In this document: piece after piece, positions 24,905-35,263 of the stretch
How positions within the stretch are numbered: the stretch's first letter is position 1
Layout: the number at the start of each line of letters is the position of its first letter
Origin: Aerococcus sp. 1KP-2016
GTDB lineage: Bacteria > Bacillota > Bacilli > Lactobacillales > Aerococcaceae
Direction: 5' to 3'
NCBI RefSeq assembly: GCF_002252085.1
Contig: NZ_NEEY01000001.1
Coordinates: forward strand, 1-64,000
DNA length: 64,000 nucleotides
Translations under genes and position numbers: made by a program
The notes under the pieces: generated by a model
The model's input: only the letters and a program-made list of their open reading frames with translations
Told to the model about the DNA's origin: nothing
The model's database searches: none

Positions 24905-26581
24905 TTAGAACAAGCCCACGATTTCGCCATCCGCTTTGATATCCATATCCAAAGCTGCTGGATGTTTCGGCAAACCAGGCATAGTCAATACGTCCCCAGT
25001 AAGCGCCACAATGAACCCTGCACCAATCTTTGGTACCAACTCACGTACAGTTACCGTAAAGCCTTCAGGACGACCTAAAGCCTTAGGATCATCGGATAAT
25101 GAATATTGGGTCTTAGCCATACAAACTGGTAAATTACCCCAGCCATTACGTTCGAAGCGACGCATTTGATTGCGAGCTTTTTTAGAGAAAACGACATCGT
25201 CTCCACCATAAATTTTTTGCACGATAGCACGCGCTTTTTCTTCAATTGAAGTAGTGTCATATGCATATGTTGCTTGGAATTCTTGGTCTTTATTGTCGAT
25301 TGCGGCTACGACTGCATCCGCTAAATCAACGCCACCTTTACCACCGTTCTCCCACACAGAAGATTTCACACAAGTAACGCCTAGTTCAGCACATTTATCA
25401 AAGACTACTTGTTCTTCTTCAGCTAAATCAGTGACGAACTCGTTTACAGCAACAACAACTGGCACTTGGAAGCCTTGCATTGTTTCAATATGTTTTTGTA
25501 AGTTTGCAAAGCCTTTTGCAACGGCTTCAGGATTGGCCCCATTGTTTAAATCTTTGACTGCAACACCACCGTGCATTTTTAATGAACGAATGGTTGCGAC
25601 AACAACAACGGCATCCGGTGCTTTGCCTAATACAGGTACTTTGATGTCCATGAATTTTTCAGCACCTAAATCAGCACCAAACCCAGCTTCTGTCACGACA
25701 TAATCCCCTAATTTCAAGGCAGCATGCGTTGCAACTACTGAGTTACAACCGTGCGCGATATTCGCAAAAGGACCACCATGCACGAAGGCTGGTGTATGTT
25801 CTAAAGTTTGTACCAAGTTAGGCGCAATGGCGTCTTTCATAATTAGGGTTAAAGCCCCTTCAACCCCTAAGTCAGCAACTGTGACAGGTTGACGGTTGGT
25901 ATTTTCACCAATGACGATGCGGGCAAAACGTGCACGCATGTCTTCAAGGTCAGTGGATAAACATAAAATCGCCATGATTTCAGAAGCCACCGTAATATCA
26001 AAACCATCTTCACGAGGGTAGCCGTTCGCTACACCCCCTAAACCAACGATAACTTGACGTAGCGCGCGATCATTCAAGTCGAAAGCACGTTTCCAAGTGA
26101 CACGACGCACATCAATATCTAATTCATTACCTTGGTGAATATGGTTATCAATAATTGCTGATAAGGTATTATTGGCTGTTGTAATTGCATGCATGTCACC
26201 TGTGAAATGTAGGTTAATATCTTCCATTGGGACAACTTGTGCGTAACCACCACCAGCTGCACCACCCTTAACACCCATTGTTGGGCCAAGAGATGGTTCT
26301 CTTAAGGCAATCATCGTCTTCTTACCGCGTAAAGTTAAGGCATCACCTAAACCAACAGTTGTCGTCGATTTCCCTTCACCCGCCGGCGTTGGATTGATGG
26401 CAGTCACTAAAATTAATTTACCATCTTCCTTATTTTCCAATGCTTTTAATGTCTTTGCAGGAATTTTTGCTTTGTATTTACCGTACAAGTCAATATCATC
26501 GGCATCGATACCAATGCGGTTGGCAATCTCTATAATTGGTAATTGTTCATTTTGTTGGGCAATTTGAATATCTGTTAACAT
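24905..26581 (-). CDS. fhs: Formate-tetrahydrofolate ligase
   Basis: Makes 10-formyl-THF from formate, THF and ATP, the one-carbon donor for PurN and PurH. The P-loop-like [14 protein letters not shown] near residue 65 and the [13 protein letters not shown] and [11 protein letters not shown] blocks are present, and the C-terminus ends with the conserved GEIVGLF. I choose ATG 26581, with GAGAGGG upstream, over an ATG 21 nt earlier. The resulting 558 aa match the family. A PFL-type formate supply would fit a fermentative Firmicute. The upstream gap 26582-26758 is AT-rich, with a possible TAGAAT -10 near 26630. Confidence 0.96.
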   Translation of the reverse strand: MLTDIQIAQQNEQLPIIEIANRIGIDADDIDLYGKYKAKIPAKTLKALENKEDGKLILVTAINPTPAGEGKSTTTVGLGDALTLRGKKTMIALREPSLGPTMGVKGGAAGGGYAQVVPMEDINLHFTGDMHAITTANNTLSAIIDNHIHQGNELDIDVRRVTWKRAFDLNDRALRQVIVGLGGVANGYPREDGFDITVASEIMAILCLSTDLEDMRARFARIVIGENTNRQPVTVADLGVEGALTLIMKDAIAPNLVQTLEHTPAFVHGGPFANIAHGCNSVVATHAALKLGDYVVTEAGFGADLGAEKFMDIKVPVLGKAPDAVVVVATIRSLKMHGGVAVKDLNNGANPEAVAKGFANLQKHIETMQGFQVPVVVAVNEFVTDLAEEEQVVFDKCAELGVTCVKSSVWENGGKGGVDLADAVVAAIDNKDQEFQATYAYDTTSIEEKARAIVQKIYGGDDVVFSKKARNQMRRFERNGWGNLPVCMAKTQYSLSDDPKALGRPEGFTVTVRELVPKIGAGFIVALTGDVLTMPGLPKHPAALDMDIKADGEIVGLF

Positions 26582-26758
26582 AACAAGACCCTCTCTCTTC
26601 ATCTATTTAGCAATGCTCATTGCAATGATTCTAACATATTTTTCAGCGCTTAAAATATATTTTGCGAATATTTTTGTAATTATCAAATATATTTAATGCA
26701 TTTTTACTGTTTAAACGAACTTTTATGCGATTTTACTACGCTATTGTTCGCCTATATA

Positions 26759-26798
26759 AAAAGAACGCATTCACCCAAACCAGCAAACACGTTCTTCC
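26759..26798 (-). terminator. Terminator of the HAD gene
   Basis: AAGAACGTG and TGCGTTCTT pair at the base of a hairpin with a long loop, followed by TTTTTAT on the minus strand. It begins shortly after the HAD stop codon. Confidence 0.55.
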
Positions 26799-26805
26799 TA
26801 CTAAA

Positions 26806-27450
26806 TTAATCTAAAAATGGCAAAGCGTCACCTAAGCGGCCAACTACTGCGACCACTCGTTCGTAAGTCAACTCATCCGGTGCTACTAAATCAGGCACCA
26901 TAATCACGTCTAAACCAGCTTTATAGGCTGCATTCACGCCATGAATAGAGTCTTCTAAGACAATGGTCTCTTCTTTGTTTAAATGATAATCAGCAACGAC
27001 CTTTAAATAAATTTCTGGATCTGGTTTCGCGTTGGTCACTTGGTCACCAGCAACAATCCCTTTAAAATATTTACGTATGCCAGTTGCTTCTAATAAATAT
27101 TCAACAGTGTCCAAATTGGTAGATGATGCTACATAGCAATCTACCCCTCGAGCATCTAAAATATCTAAGACTTTCAATAGGTCATCTTTCATATCTGGCA
27201 CTTGGTCTTTGATGACTTCTAAGTAGCGTTTATCTTCGCGGGCAAGTAGTTCTTTTGCCTTGTCCATATCGCCAATCATTTCCGCATACATTGCTAAGGT
27301 TTCTTTCTCGCCAACACCCACGTACTTAAGATAGTCTTTCATCTCGAATTCAATGCCCATCGCATTAAACCCTTCTTTATTTACTTGCGCGTAAACTTTC
27401 TCAGTGTCTAGCATTAAGCCATCCATATCAAAAATTACTGATGTTTTCAT
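26806..27450 (-). CDS. HAD-superfamily hydrolase, beta-phosphoglucomutase-like
   Basis: A phosphatase or phosphomutase of 214 aa. HAD motif I is VIFDMDGLMLDT (nucleophile and acid/base Asp), motif II is the VASSTN region, the Lys of motif III lies in TNAKPDPEIY, and motif IV is VLEDSIHG. A helical C1 cap sits between motifs I and II. The start is taken as ATG 27450, with GGGGAT just upstream; a longer open frame overlapping folC has no support. It overlaps the folC 3' end by 23 nt, so the two are coupled. The substrate cannot be told from the sequence; family members act on sugar phosphates or small phosphoesters. Confidence 0.88.
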   Translation of the reverse strand: MKTSVIFDMDGLMLDTEKVYAQVNKEGFNAMGIEFEMKDYLKYVGVGEKETLAMYAEMIGDMDKAKELLAREDKRYLEVIKDQVPDMKDDLLKVLDILDARGVDCYVASSTNLDTVEYLLEATGIRKYFKGIVAGDQVTNAKPDPEIYLKVVADYHLNKEETIVLEDSIHGVNAAYKAGLDVIMVPDLVAPDELTYERVVAVVGRLGDALPFLD

Positions 27451-28666
27451 AAATATCCCCACTTTGTAGTTTTTCTCGAACTTCGCTAATAAAGTAGAAG
27501 GAACCGCAGAAAATGAATACGGCTTCAGGTTTATTATGTGCGACTTCCATATAGTAATCATACCAATTTTCTACAAAATGCGCATCTGTATCTTCTAAAT
27601 AATCTTCGCGGCTACGCGCGTCATAATAATCAAAGCTCGTTACATGGAAATCAATCTCAGAGAAGGTCGCCACATAGTCTAACGATTCTTTGATATCTTT
27701 ACGTGTTAAAGCTGCAAATAGCATGATCACTTCACGCTCGGCAAAAGATTTTTGAATTTCAGGTACCAGCACTTGAATCGCTGAAATATTGTGGGCACCA
27801 TCGATATAAGTTTCTGGTAAGTCGACAACACGTTCTAAGCGTCCAGGGATTTTTGTTTCATGAATGGCTTCGATAGCGATGTTTTCATCAAAATGTAAAT
27901 GATTCACTTCGGTAAAATGACGGAAGGCAGCCAGGGCTGTTTGTGCATTCCAAACTTGGTAGAAACCTAATTGTGGCACTTGAACCGCAACTTCTGATTT
28001 ATAGGAAATTAATTGACCCTCGTTTTCATTTACTACTTTTTGGATAATATCAATGTACGCTTGATCCATTTCACCAATAATCGTACGGTCACCCTGGTGA
28101 ATGATACCCGCTTTTTGTCGTGTAATTGCTGCTTCGTTTTTACCAAGACCTGGAATATGGTCACGACCAATTGAAGTGATCACACGAACAGCTGACGGTA
28201 ATACATTTGTATAGTCAGTTTTACCACCAATACCCACTTCAACAATCATCAAATCAATATTTACTTTGCTTGCATGGACAAAATATGCAAGTGTTAAGAC
28301 TTCAAAATAGGTCATTGCCGGAATGTGTAAATCCTCAACGTGCTGACGTACTTCATTCATTAATTCGATAAAAGCACGATCACTGACATCTTCTTGATTG
28401 TAGCGAATACGTTCGCTCAATTGAACTAAATGAGGAGAGGTAAATAAGAGTGTTGAATAGCCATGGTCACGAGCAATTTTTTCAATATAACGACATGTTG
28501 AGCCCTTACCATTTGTACCAGTGACATGAATGGCTGGTGCTTTTAATTCAGGATGGCCAAGGTTAGCTAACATATCTTTCAATCGTTGTATATCTTTGGG
28601 AGCACCCTCGGTGTATACGTTCATCCATTGCTCAATTTGTTCCATGTTTTGCATTAATACTTGCAT
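27428..28666 (-). CDS. folC: Folylpolyglutamate synthase/dihydrofolate synthase
   Basis: Adds glutamate to dihydropteroate or folates using ATP. The P-loop TGTNGKGST, the TSPHL segment, the EVGIGGKTDYTNVL block and the DGAHN motif near residue 290 show a complete MurD-like ligase. The 412 aa are typical. GGAGGG lies 8 nt before the ATG at 28666. It provides the polyglutamylated folates used by Fhs, PurN and PurH. The 5' leader contains a terminator-like hairpin. Confidence 0.93.
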   Translation of the reverse strand: MQVLMQNMEQIEQWMNVYTEGAPKDIQRLKDMLANLGHPELKAPAIHVTGTNGKGSTCRYIEKIARDHGYSTLLFTSPHLVQLSERIRYNQEDVSDRAFIELMNEVRQHVEDLHIPAMTYFEVLTLAYFVHASKVNIDLMIVEVGIGGKTDYTNVLPSAVRVITSIGRDHIPGLGKNEAAITRQKAGIIHQGDRTIIGEMDQAYIDIIQKVVNENEGQLISYKSEVAVQVPQLGFYQVWNAQTALAAFRHFTEVNHLHFDENIAIEAIHETKIPGRLERVVDLPETYIDGAHNISAIQVLVPEIQKSFAEREVIMLFAALTRKDIKESLDYVATFSEIDFHVTSFDYYDARSREDYLEDTDAHFVENWYDYYMEVAHNKPEAVFIFCGSFYFISEVREKLQSGDIYENISNF

Positions 28667-28689
28667 GCTAAATGCCCTCCAAATTCAAA

Positions 28690-28735
28690 ATAAAAAAGCC
28701 TACTCCTAAACTAGATACATCGTTGAGTAGTACGC
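28690..28735 (-). terminator. Hairpin in the folC leader (attenuator or terminator)
   Basis: GCGTACTACTC and GGAGTAGGC pair around an 18-nt loop and are followed by six T on the minus strand. It lies after a possible TAGAAT -10 near 28774 and before the folC ribosome site, so it would act inside the folC leader and not as the valS terminator, which is separate. Confidence 0.5.
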
Positions 28736-28854
28736 TTCTTTGTGCAAGAAAACATCTTACCGAATGCTATTCTAGCATGGAAATGCTTTCTTGACTATAT
28801 TATTTTTGTAAATACATTTGAATAAAATTTACCGATTCTTTACAATTTACTTGC

Positions 28855-28889
28855 AAAAAGGAGGATTCTAAGTCAGAATCCTCCTTTTA
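28855..28889 (-). terminator. Terminator of valS
   Basis: AAAAGGAGGATTCT and AGAATCCTCCTTTT form a perfect 14-bp stem with a short loop, ending in a T run on the minus strand, 19 nt after the valS stop. Confidence 0.88.
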
Positions 28890-28907
28890 ACCGAACTATT
28901 TCAAATG

Positions 28908-31547
28908 TTATTCGCCACGTAATTCGGCAATGCGTTCTTTGGTAGATGCCAATTTATCTTGGTAATCTGATCCTTTTTGACGTTCTTCATCAACAACAGC
29001 CGTTGGTGCATTGTTGACAAAGCGTTTATTTGATAATTTCTTCTCAACACGGTCAACTTCTGATTGCCATTTCTGTAATTCTTTTTCTAGACGTGCAATT
29101 TCTTCTTCAATGTCGATGAAACCAGCTAGCGGTAAGTAAATGTCCCCTCCGTCAAAGAATAAAGTAACAGCTTGATCAGGTGCTACAGCTTCTGTATCCA
29201 CAGTCAATGTTTCAGGATTTGTGAAACGATTGATGAAAGCAACATTATCAGAAACAGCTTGTCCAATTTCTTGGTTACGCGGTTTAACGATAATGTCGAT
29301 TGGTTTAGACAAGGCAACGTTTTGTTTGTTTCGTGCGTTACGGATGGCTTTAACCAATGAAATCACATAGTTCATATCGCTCGCTGCTTTTTCATTTGAT
29401 AGACTTTCGTCGACTGTTGGATACGCCGATGTAACGATTGATGCTTCTTTATGTGGAATGTGTGCCCAAATCTCTTCAGTCACAAATGGCATAATTGGGT
29501 GCATCAAACGTAAGATGTTGTTTAATGTATAAGCTAGCACAGAACGTGTTGTCTTTTTCGCAGCTTCATCTTCAGATTGTAAAGTTTCCTTAGCCATTTC
29601 GATATACCAGTTACAGAATTCGTCCCAAATAAAGTGGTATAAAGCACGTCCAGCTTCACCAAACTCGAAGTTATCAAAGTTGCTTGTTACGGACGCAATT
29701 GTTTCATTCAAACGTGTCAAAATCCATTGATCTTTGATTTCAGTTACATTTGAAAGGTCAATTTCATCGTAAGTTAAATCATCAAGATTCATGATTGCAT
29801 AGCGAGATGCATTCCAAATCTTGTTGATAAAGTTCCAAGCCGCTTCAAGTTTTTCTTCGTTATAACGAATATCTTGCCCAGGCGTTGAACCTGTTGTTAG
29901 GAACCAACGTAGCGCGTCAGCACCATATTGTTCAACAACATCCATAGGGTCAACACCATTACCTAATGATTTAGACATCTTACGGCCTTGGCTATCACGG
30001 ATTAAACCATGAATTAGGACATTCTTGAATGGACGACGACCTGTAAATTCCAAACCTTGGAAGATCATTCGCGCAACCCAGAAGAAGATGATGTCATAAC
30101 CTGTTACTAAGGTAGACGTTGGGTAGTAGCGTTTGAAGTCTTCAGATTCAGTATCTGGCCAACCCATAGTTGAAAATGGCCACAAAGCAGATGAGAACCA
30201 TGTATCTAATACATCTGGGTCTTGCGTCCAATTTTCAGCATCTTCAGGTGCCTCTAAACCAACATACATTTCACCAGTTTGTTTATGATACCAAGCTGGA
30301 ATTTGATGTCCCCACCATAATTGACGTGAGATAACCCAATCATGTGCATTCTCCATCCAAGTTTTAAAGGTATTTTCAAAACGTGGTGGGTAGAAGTCAA
30401 CACGGTCCTCTGTATCTTGGTTAGCTAATGAATTGTCAGCTAACGGTCGCATTTTTACAAACCATTGCGTAGATAAACGAGGTTCAACTACTACACCCGT
30501 ACGTTCAGAGTGACCAACTGAGTGGACCATTTCTTCAACACGAAGTAAGTTACCTAATTTATCTAGTTCTGCTACAACAGCTTTACGAGCTTCTTCACGT
30601 GTCATACCTTCGAAGCGACCAGCATTTTCGTTCATTGTGGCATCAGCGTTCATCACATTAATGCGTGGCAAATGATGACGGTTCCCAACAGCGAAGTCAT
30701 TTGGATCATGGGCTGGCGTAATTTTTACAATACCTGTACCAAATTCACGTTCAACATAGTCGTCCGCAATAATTGGAATTTCACGACCTACAATTGGTAG
30801 GGTAACAGTCTTACCAACTAAGTGGGCGTAACGATCATCTTTAGGATGAACCGCGATGGCAGTATCCCCTAACATTGTTTCAGGACGTGTTGTGGCAATT
30901 TCAACAGAGCCACTACCATCAGTTAATGGGTATGATAGGTGGTAGAATGCACCTTGGTCATCAGAATAGATGACTTCCATATCTGATAGCGCAGTTTGTG
31001 CTTTTGGATCCCAGTTAATAATGTATTCACCGCGATAGATTAAACCTTTGTTGTATAGGTCAACAAAGACTTTACGAACAGCCTTGTTAAGCCCTTCATC
31101 TAAGGTAAATCGTTCACGCGAATAGTCCACAGAAATACCCATTTTCGCCCATTGCGCACGGATTGTTTCTGCATATTCTTCTTTCCAGTCCCAAACTTGG
31201 TCAACAAATTTTTCGCGACCTAAGTCATAGCGAGAAACGCCTTCTTCAGCTAATTTTGCTTCAACTTTTGCTTGCGTTGCAATACCCGCATGGTCCATAC
31301 CTGGTAACCATAAAGTATCATAGCCTTGCATACGTTTTTGGCGGATAGCCATATCTTGTAACGTTACATCCCAAGCATGACCCAAGTGTAATTTACCAGT
31401 TACATTTGGTGGTGGAATAACGATGGAATAAGGTTCAACAGTCTTATCCCCATTTGGTTCAAAAACGCCAGCTTCTAGCCATTTGTCATAACGACCGGCT
31501 TCAACCGCGTTTGGTTGGTATTTGGTAGACATATTTGTCTCTTTCAT
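28908..31547 (-). CDS. valS: Valyl-tRNA synthetase
   Basis: A class I synthetase of 879 aa that charges tRNA-Val. HLGH (HIGH motif) follows PPPNVTGKL, the editing domain is in the middle, [11 protein letters not shown] carries KMSKS, and a C-terminal coiled coil (about residues 800-879, ending [10 protein letters not shown]) is typical of ValRS. The ATG at 31547 has AGGA 7 nt upstream; a second ATG 15 nt later is also possible. Unlike leuS, the frame is intact. Expression is under a T-box leader. Confidence 0.97.
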   Translation of the reverse strand: MKETNMSTKYQPNAVEAGRYDKWLEAGVFEPNGDKTVEPYSIVIPPPNVTGKLHLGHAWDVTLQDMAIRQKRMQGYDTLWLPGMDHAGIATQAKVEAKLAEEGVSRYDLGREKFVDQVWDWKEEYAETIRAQWAKMGISVDYSRERFTLDEGLNKAVRKVFVDLYNKGLIYRGEYIINWDPKAQTALSDMEVIYSDDQGAFYHLSYPLTDGSGSVEIATTRPETMLGDTAIAVHPKDDRYAHLVGKTVTLPIVGREIPIIADDYVEREFGTGIVKITPAHDPNDFAVGNRHHLPRINVMNADATMNENAGRFEGMTREEARKAVVAELDKLGNLLRVEEMVHSVGHSERTGVVVEPRLSTQWFVKMRPLADNSLANQDTEDRVDFYPPRFENTFKTWMENAHDWVISRQLWWGHQIPAWYHKQTGEMYVGLEAPEDAENWTQDPDVLDTWFSSALWPFSTMGWPDTESEDFKRYYPTSTLVTGYDIIFFWVARMIFQGLEFTGRRPFKNVLIHGLIRDSQGRKMSKSLGNGVDPMDVVEQYGADALRWFLTTGSTPGQDIRYNEEKLEAAWNFINKIWNASRYAIMNLDDLTYDEIDLSNVTEIKDQWILTRLNETIASVTSNFDNFEFGEAGRALYHFIWDEFCNWYIEMAKETLQSEDEAAKKTTRSVLAYTLNNILRLMHPIMPFVTEEIWAHIPHKEASIVTSAYPTVDESLSNEKAASDMNYVISLVKAIRNARNKQNVALSKPIDIIVKPRNQEIGQAVSDNVAFINRFTNPETLTVDTEAVAPDQAVTLFFDGGDIYLPLAGFIDIEEEIARLEKELQKWQSEVDRVEKKLSNKRFVNNAPTAVVDEERQKGSDYQDKLASTKERIAELRGE

Positions 31548-31585
31548 GAAGCTTCCTACTTTCTGAATGAAATTTTTGGCAAAAG

Positions 31586-31862
31586 AAAAGCCCTGTACTA
31601 CAGGTATCTAAACTAGATCATCCATAGTATAGGGCGCAAATTTACTTGCTCGGTACCACCTACATTTTTACTCAAGGCATGCCAAAAGTAGACCTTTCAT
31701 CCATCCGGCAACCTATTGGACATGATAACGGTGTCGACCGACGTAAATTGGCTTCTGCCTGTGATGCAACATTTATTGGTTTGTTTACTTGCTCCCAGCA
31801 CCGCAAGCTCTCTTCGAAACGCCACAACAAAACTCATCACTTTACTTATATTATTTGCACCA
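31586..31862 (-). promoter_or_regulatory. T-box leader of valS
   Basis: The T-box AGGTGGTACCGAG lies at 31649-31661 on the minus strand, followed by a terminator (GCCCTATACTA / TAGTACAGGGC then TTTTCTTTT, 31586-31634). The stem I region extends to about 31860 and includes GGGAGCAAGTAA. The downstream gene points to tRNA-Val as effector. A plus-strand open frame here (31646-31909) is a shadow of this RNA. Confidence 0.88.
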
Positions 31863-31865
31863 AAT

Positions 31866-31894
31866 ATCATAGCACGTCCGTCGCCTTAAATCAA
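31866..31894 (-). promoter_or_regulatory. Promoter of the valS T-box transcript
   Basis: TTGATT (31889-31894), a 17-nt spacer and TATGAT (31866-31871) on the minus strand, immediately before the leader. Confidence 0.75.
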
Positions 31895-32010
31895 GTTTGC
31901 ACATTATGATAGCTTAGGTTTTCTTGTGTAATAGCTACTTACGGATCCCTCCAAGTAGGTATATGTATCCTTAATGTTCTGGCAAATTCGGCACTTGCCC
32001 TTATATAAAA

Positions 32011-32295
32011 AAGAGGATGGGACAAAGGATTAAAATCATAGATTTTTCGCCCTTACAGTGTACGTTCCTTGTGAGCCGTGGGGCCATTGAAAGCCAGGGT
32101 CTTTCAATTTGAAATCGAGCCAAGGTCTCGATTTCATCCTCTTTCACAGCTAAGCAACTACACTTTCAGTCCTTTAACCTGTGCCCATGATATATTTCAA
32201 TCAAAATTTATAAGAATTTTTTCAAAGTAAAAGGCGTACACAACTCTTTTTAAGAATTGTGTACGCCTTTTTAGAGGCCTTTTGTCCCATCCTCA
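32011..32295 (-). repeat. Dispersed palindromic intergenic repeat, copy 3 (inverted)
   Basis: This is the reverse complement of the unit at 3085-3367 with about 90 percent identity by eye. Ends are AGAGGATGGGACAAAGG (32012) and CCTTTTGTCCCATCCTC (32278-32294). It contains the same GCGTACACAA hairpin (32233-32268) and the paired ATCGAG and TTGAAAG hairpins. It sits between the valS promoter region and the rhodanese gene, in non-coding DNA. Confidence 0.8.
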
Positions 32296-32348
32296 CTTTT
32301 CTTGTTGCATTTTCACCGATTAAGCATTAAAAACTGTTGCTCAATTGA

Positions 32349-32747
32349 TTAATTTGCTCTTTTTACCTTGCCAGTCCAATCACGCATGCCACCATCTAAG
32401 ATATAAATATTTTCATATCCAGCTTCACGTAATTTTTTCGCTACTCGACCAGTTAAGTTATTCACATCTGCATAAAGGTAGATTGGTTGTGTTTTGTTGA
32501 AACCAGGTACGCCTTGTTGCAAAGTTGAATAAGGCACGTTACGTGCGCCAAGAATGTGCGCTGAGTTGTATTCATTGGCTTCACGAATATCCACTACTTG
32601 TGCTGAATGCATTGTTTGTTGGAAATCCTCTTGTGAGATTATCGTTGCGTTATTTTTACGTAATAGGTAGTTGTATAACCAGAAACCTCCCCATATTAAT
32701 AACACAACAATCAAGATAATCCATGAAATCATTCCAAAATTAATCAT
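32349..32747 (-). CDS. Membrane-anchored rhodanese-like protein lacking the active-site Cys
   Basis: 132 aa with an N-terminal membrane helix (about residues 7-27) followed by a single rhodanese domain: VVDIREANEYNSAHILGARNVPYS, then IYLYADVNN where the sulfur-carrying Cys loop would be, and a C-terminal GGMRDWTGKV. The position normally holding Cys (YLYC) is Ala/Asp, so sulfurtransferase activity is not expected. Similar YqhL-like proteins are common beside glucokinase in Firmicutes, and the pair is seen here with a 36-nt gap. The role is unknown. Confidence 0.85.
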   Translation of the reverse strand: MINFGMISWIILIVVLLIWGGFWLYNYLLRKNNATIISQEDFQQTMHSAQVVDIREANEYNSAHILGARNVPYSTLQQGVPGFNKTQPIYLYADVNNLTGRVAKKLREAGYENIYILDGGMRDWTGKVKRAN

Positions 32748-32783
32748 TTACTATTTTTCCCTTCTTTACCAAATTACGATCAA

Positions 32784-33752
32784 TTAAATATTTGCCATTA
32801 CCAATGAAGCAGCGCCATAAACGCCAGCATCATTACCTAGTGTTGCTAATTTGATGTGCGTTGTTGCACCCACACCAGGATATACTGATGCATTAAAATG
32901 TTGGGTTACTTTATCCAAAAGGTATTGACCAGCATTTGCAACACCACCACCAATTAAGATGTATTTAGGGTTCGTTACAGCAGCAATTTGCCCTAAAGCA
33001 CGTCCCAAGTGGCTCATGGTTTCGTCAACAACCGCTTCCGCAAATACATCCCCAGCTTGCGCAGCTTTGAAAATATCTTCTGATGTCACCTTATCACCGT
33101 TGAAGATTCGACCTTGGATGGCAGAACCCGTATCGTCCATCGCATATGCAAGTTCACCGGCAGTCCAAACAATCCCTGACGCTGAAGCGACAGTTTCTAA
33201 ACAACCGTGTTTACCACATGTACATTTACGACCATCTTCTTTAGAGAACATATGACCAATTTCACCGGCAGCACCTTGACCCACTACTAATTGGTTGTTG
33301 ACGATGACACCACCACCAACACCCGTACCTAATGTCACTAGAACAACGTCGCTCGCATGATCACCGGCACCCTTCCATTGTTCACCAAGCGCTGCAACAT
33401 TGGCATCATTTTCAATAAAAATTGGCCAATCGGCGTTGAAGTAACTACGGATAGTATCAGCAACAGGTTGCTCATCAACCCAGTTTAGATTGTAAGCACC
33501 CGTAACGGTACCTTTTTCGCGGTTGACAACACCTGGAGAGCCCATACCAACACCTAAAATATCATCATTGGTCCAGTTATTTTCTTTCATCTTCGCATCA
33601 ATTGCTTGGTTCAAGTCATGAATAATGTGTTGTCCTTCGTCTTTGTTATCCGTAGGTACTGACCATTGATCAATAATGTCACCTTCAGTTGAGACTACGG
33701 ATAATTTAATTGACGTACCACCTAAGTCGATACCAAAAATTTTCTTTGTCAT
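32784..33752 (-). CDS. glcK: ROK-family glucokinase
   Basis: Phosphorylates glucose with ATP. It has the FGIDLGGTSIKLSVV phosphate loop, the ENDANVAALGE active-site region with catalytic Asp, LGTGVGGGVI, and the ROK zinc motif CTCGKHGCLET. I choose ATG 33752 (8 nt after GGGAG), giving 322 aa; the upstream ATG lacks a ribosome site. It is in the same direction as the 5-formyl-THF cyclo-ligase and rhomboid genes, a conserved neighbourhood in Firmicutes. Confidence 0.95.
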   Translation of the reverse strand: MTKKIFGIDLGGTSIKLSVVSTEGDIIDQWSVPTDNKDEGQHIIHDLNQAIDAKMKENNWTNDDILGVGMGSPGVVNREKGTVTGAYNLNWVDEQPVADTIRSYFNADWPIFIENDANVAALGEQWKGAGDHASDVVLVTLGTGVGGGVIVNNQLVVGQGAAGEIGHMFSKEDGRKCTCGKHGCLETVASASGIVWTAGELAYAMDDTGSAIQGRIFNGDKVTSEDIFKAAQAGDVFAEAVVDETMSHLGRALGQIAAVTNPKYILIGGGVANAGQYLLDKVTQHFNASVYPGVGATTHIKLATLGNDAGVYGAASLVMANI

Positions 33753-33849
33753 TATACTAACTCCCTTTTTAAATTGCATGTTTATTCTTATTTTATCAGA
33801 CTTTCATCAAAAAGATTAGCCCCTTTTGAAAAAAATGTTACCGGTTGCA

Positions 33850-34425
33850 TCATTGGATATCTTCAGCGCATAAAACATGCTTGACCGGGATATCAAAATC
33901 ATCTTGGTCAAAACGTATTGCTTGGTCCATCATACCTGGCAAGGCCAGAGAAATGGTTTGACCCGGATAATCTGCTAAATAAATATCATAGTATCCCCCA
34001 CCATGACCAATTCTAAAACCTTCTTTAGTGAAGAATAAACCAGGGACAATTATCAAATCTATCTCTTTTTTGTCGACAAATGTCGCTTCATCTGTAGGCT
34101 CTAAGATACCAAACTTAGTACGTGCCAATTGAGCTACCCCTTCAAACACGCCAAAAGTCATTTGACGTTTGGGTAAGGTTTTGGGGACAAGAACTTGTAT
34201 GCCGGCTGTTATCGCATAGTCTATGATTGGCTTGGTATCGATTTCGCCAGGATGTGACATGGTGACTGCTATTGTGTGCGCAGATACAAAGGCTGGGTGG
34301 TTGAATAATTGCGCGTATAAATCAGCCTGCATGCGAATCCGGTCAGCTTGGGGCAAGGTTTGCCAATAGGCGAACACGTGGTCGCGAATAGCTTGCTTGC
34401 TTAGGGTTGTGGGTACTTTTTCCAT
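33850..34425 (-). CDS. 5-formyltetrahydrofolate cyclo-ligase
   Basis: Converts 5-formyl-THF to 5,10-methenyl-THF with ATP. The 191 aa contain the family motif VPGLFFTKEGFRIGHGGGYYD (basic and glycine-rich substrate/ATP site) and the N-terminal KQAIRDHV region. It follows the rhomboid gene by 16 nt. It belongs to the folate functions seen across this window. Confidence 0.93.
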   Translation of the reverse strand: MEKVPTTLSKQAIRDHVFAYWQTLPQADRIRMQADLYAQLFNHPAFVSAHTIAVTMSHPGEIDTKPIIDYAITAGIQVLVPKTLPKRQMTFGVFEGVAQLARTKFGILEPTDEATFVDKKEIDLIIVPGLFFTKEGFRIGHGGGYYDIYLADYPGQTISLALPGMMDQAIRFDQDDFDIPVKHVLCAEDIQ

Positions 34426-34441
34426 TTAAATTACACGCCTC

Positions 34442-35110
34442 CTATGGCATAATCACGTTGGCTGTTCCTTGATTTAGAAGGATGAAGATGGCGATAATCA
34501 GATACACGGCAAGAGACCCGATGCGCTGCACTTTCCGGTCGTCGTGGCCTTCGCCCTTCATCAGGGTCATGGTGATGAGGAAACCACCTACAATACCACC
34601 TATATGGCCCCAAATGTCGATCCCAGATCCTAGGAAGCCGAAAACCAAGTTAATACCAATTAGGGTCATGTATTGAGAACCCAGACTTTGGATATAACGG
34701 TTCGATGGATATAGATTTCGCAAGGCCAAAAAGACAGCGAAGAGCCCAAATAAAGCTGTTGACGCTCCCGCTGAAACATTATCTGAGAATTGGTAAGAGA
34801 ATAAATTTCCCATAATGCCTGCGGTCAAATAAATAACCAAATATTTCCAGTGACCTAGAATGTTTTCCACCATAGAACCTAAATAATACAAGGTAATTGT
34901 GTTAATCAATAAATGCATCCAGCCAATATGCAGGAAAATTGGCATAATCAAGCGCCAATACTCTCCCGCTGCAATCAGTGGGTTAAACTTCGCCCCGAAC
35001 AAAATCAAGGTCAATGCCGACTCAGATCCACCCATCACTTGCATCGCAAGGAAGAGCACTACTTGAATCGCAATCAACCCATAAGTGACATATGGTTTCT
35101 TATTTGCCAT
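34442..35110 (-). CDS. Rhomboid-family intramembrane serine protease
   Basis: 222 aa with six or seven membrane segments. The catalytic Ser is in GASTALFG and the partner His in GHIGGIVGGF; the WMHLLIN motif in the second helix is typical. The start is ATG 35110, with GGAG 8 nt upstream, not the earlier ATG that overlaps it. Rhomboids cut membrane substrates within or near the bilayer. It is the last chromosomal gene before the prophage. Confidence 0.92.
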   Translation of the reverse strand: MANKKPYVTYGLIAIQVVLFLAMQVMGGSESALTLILFGAKFNPLIAAGEYWRLIMPIFLHIGWMHLLINTITLYYLGSMVENILGHWKYLVIYLTAGIMGNLFSYQFSDNVSAGASTALFGLFAVFLALRNLYPSNRYIQSLGSQYMTLIGINLVFGFLGSGIDIWGHIGGIVGGFLITMTLMKGEGHDDRKVQRIGSLAVYLIIAIFILLNQGTANVIMP

Positions 35111-35224
35111 CGTAAACTCCTTCAATCATATGAAAATTGCTGTTGCTTAAAATCATACCTTACATTATACCCTAGTCGCCGCCAATTAACAGTCACGACC
35201 ATTTCCAAATAGTGTGGGTAAATG

Positions 35225-35263
35225 AAAAAGACCCACAACCTGTGTACACAAGCTGTGGGTCTC
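35225..35263 (-). terminator. Terminator at the prophage edge
   Basis: GACCCACA and TGTGGGTC pair (35230-35261) with an inner TGTGTACACA palindrome, and the minus strand continues TTTTTCATT. It would stop late prophage transcription before the rhomboid gene. The stretch 35264-35500 holds no gene; the phage attachment site is probably here but I could not define it because the other end is outside the window. Confidence 0.8.

Noticed and set aside
31646-31909. Plus-strand open frame over the valS leader
   Set aside because: It is antisense to the T-box.
34431-34613. 60-codon open frame within the rhomboid gene
   Set aside because: A basic, repetitive shadow in another frame of the rhomboid gene.
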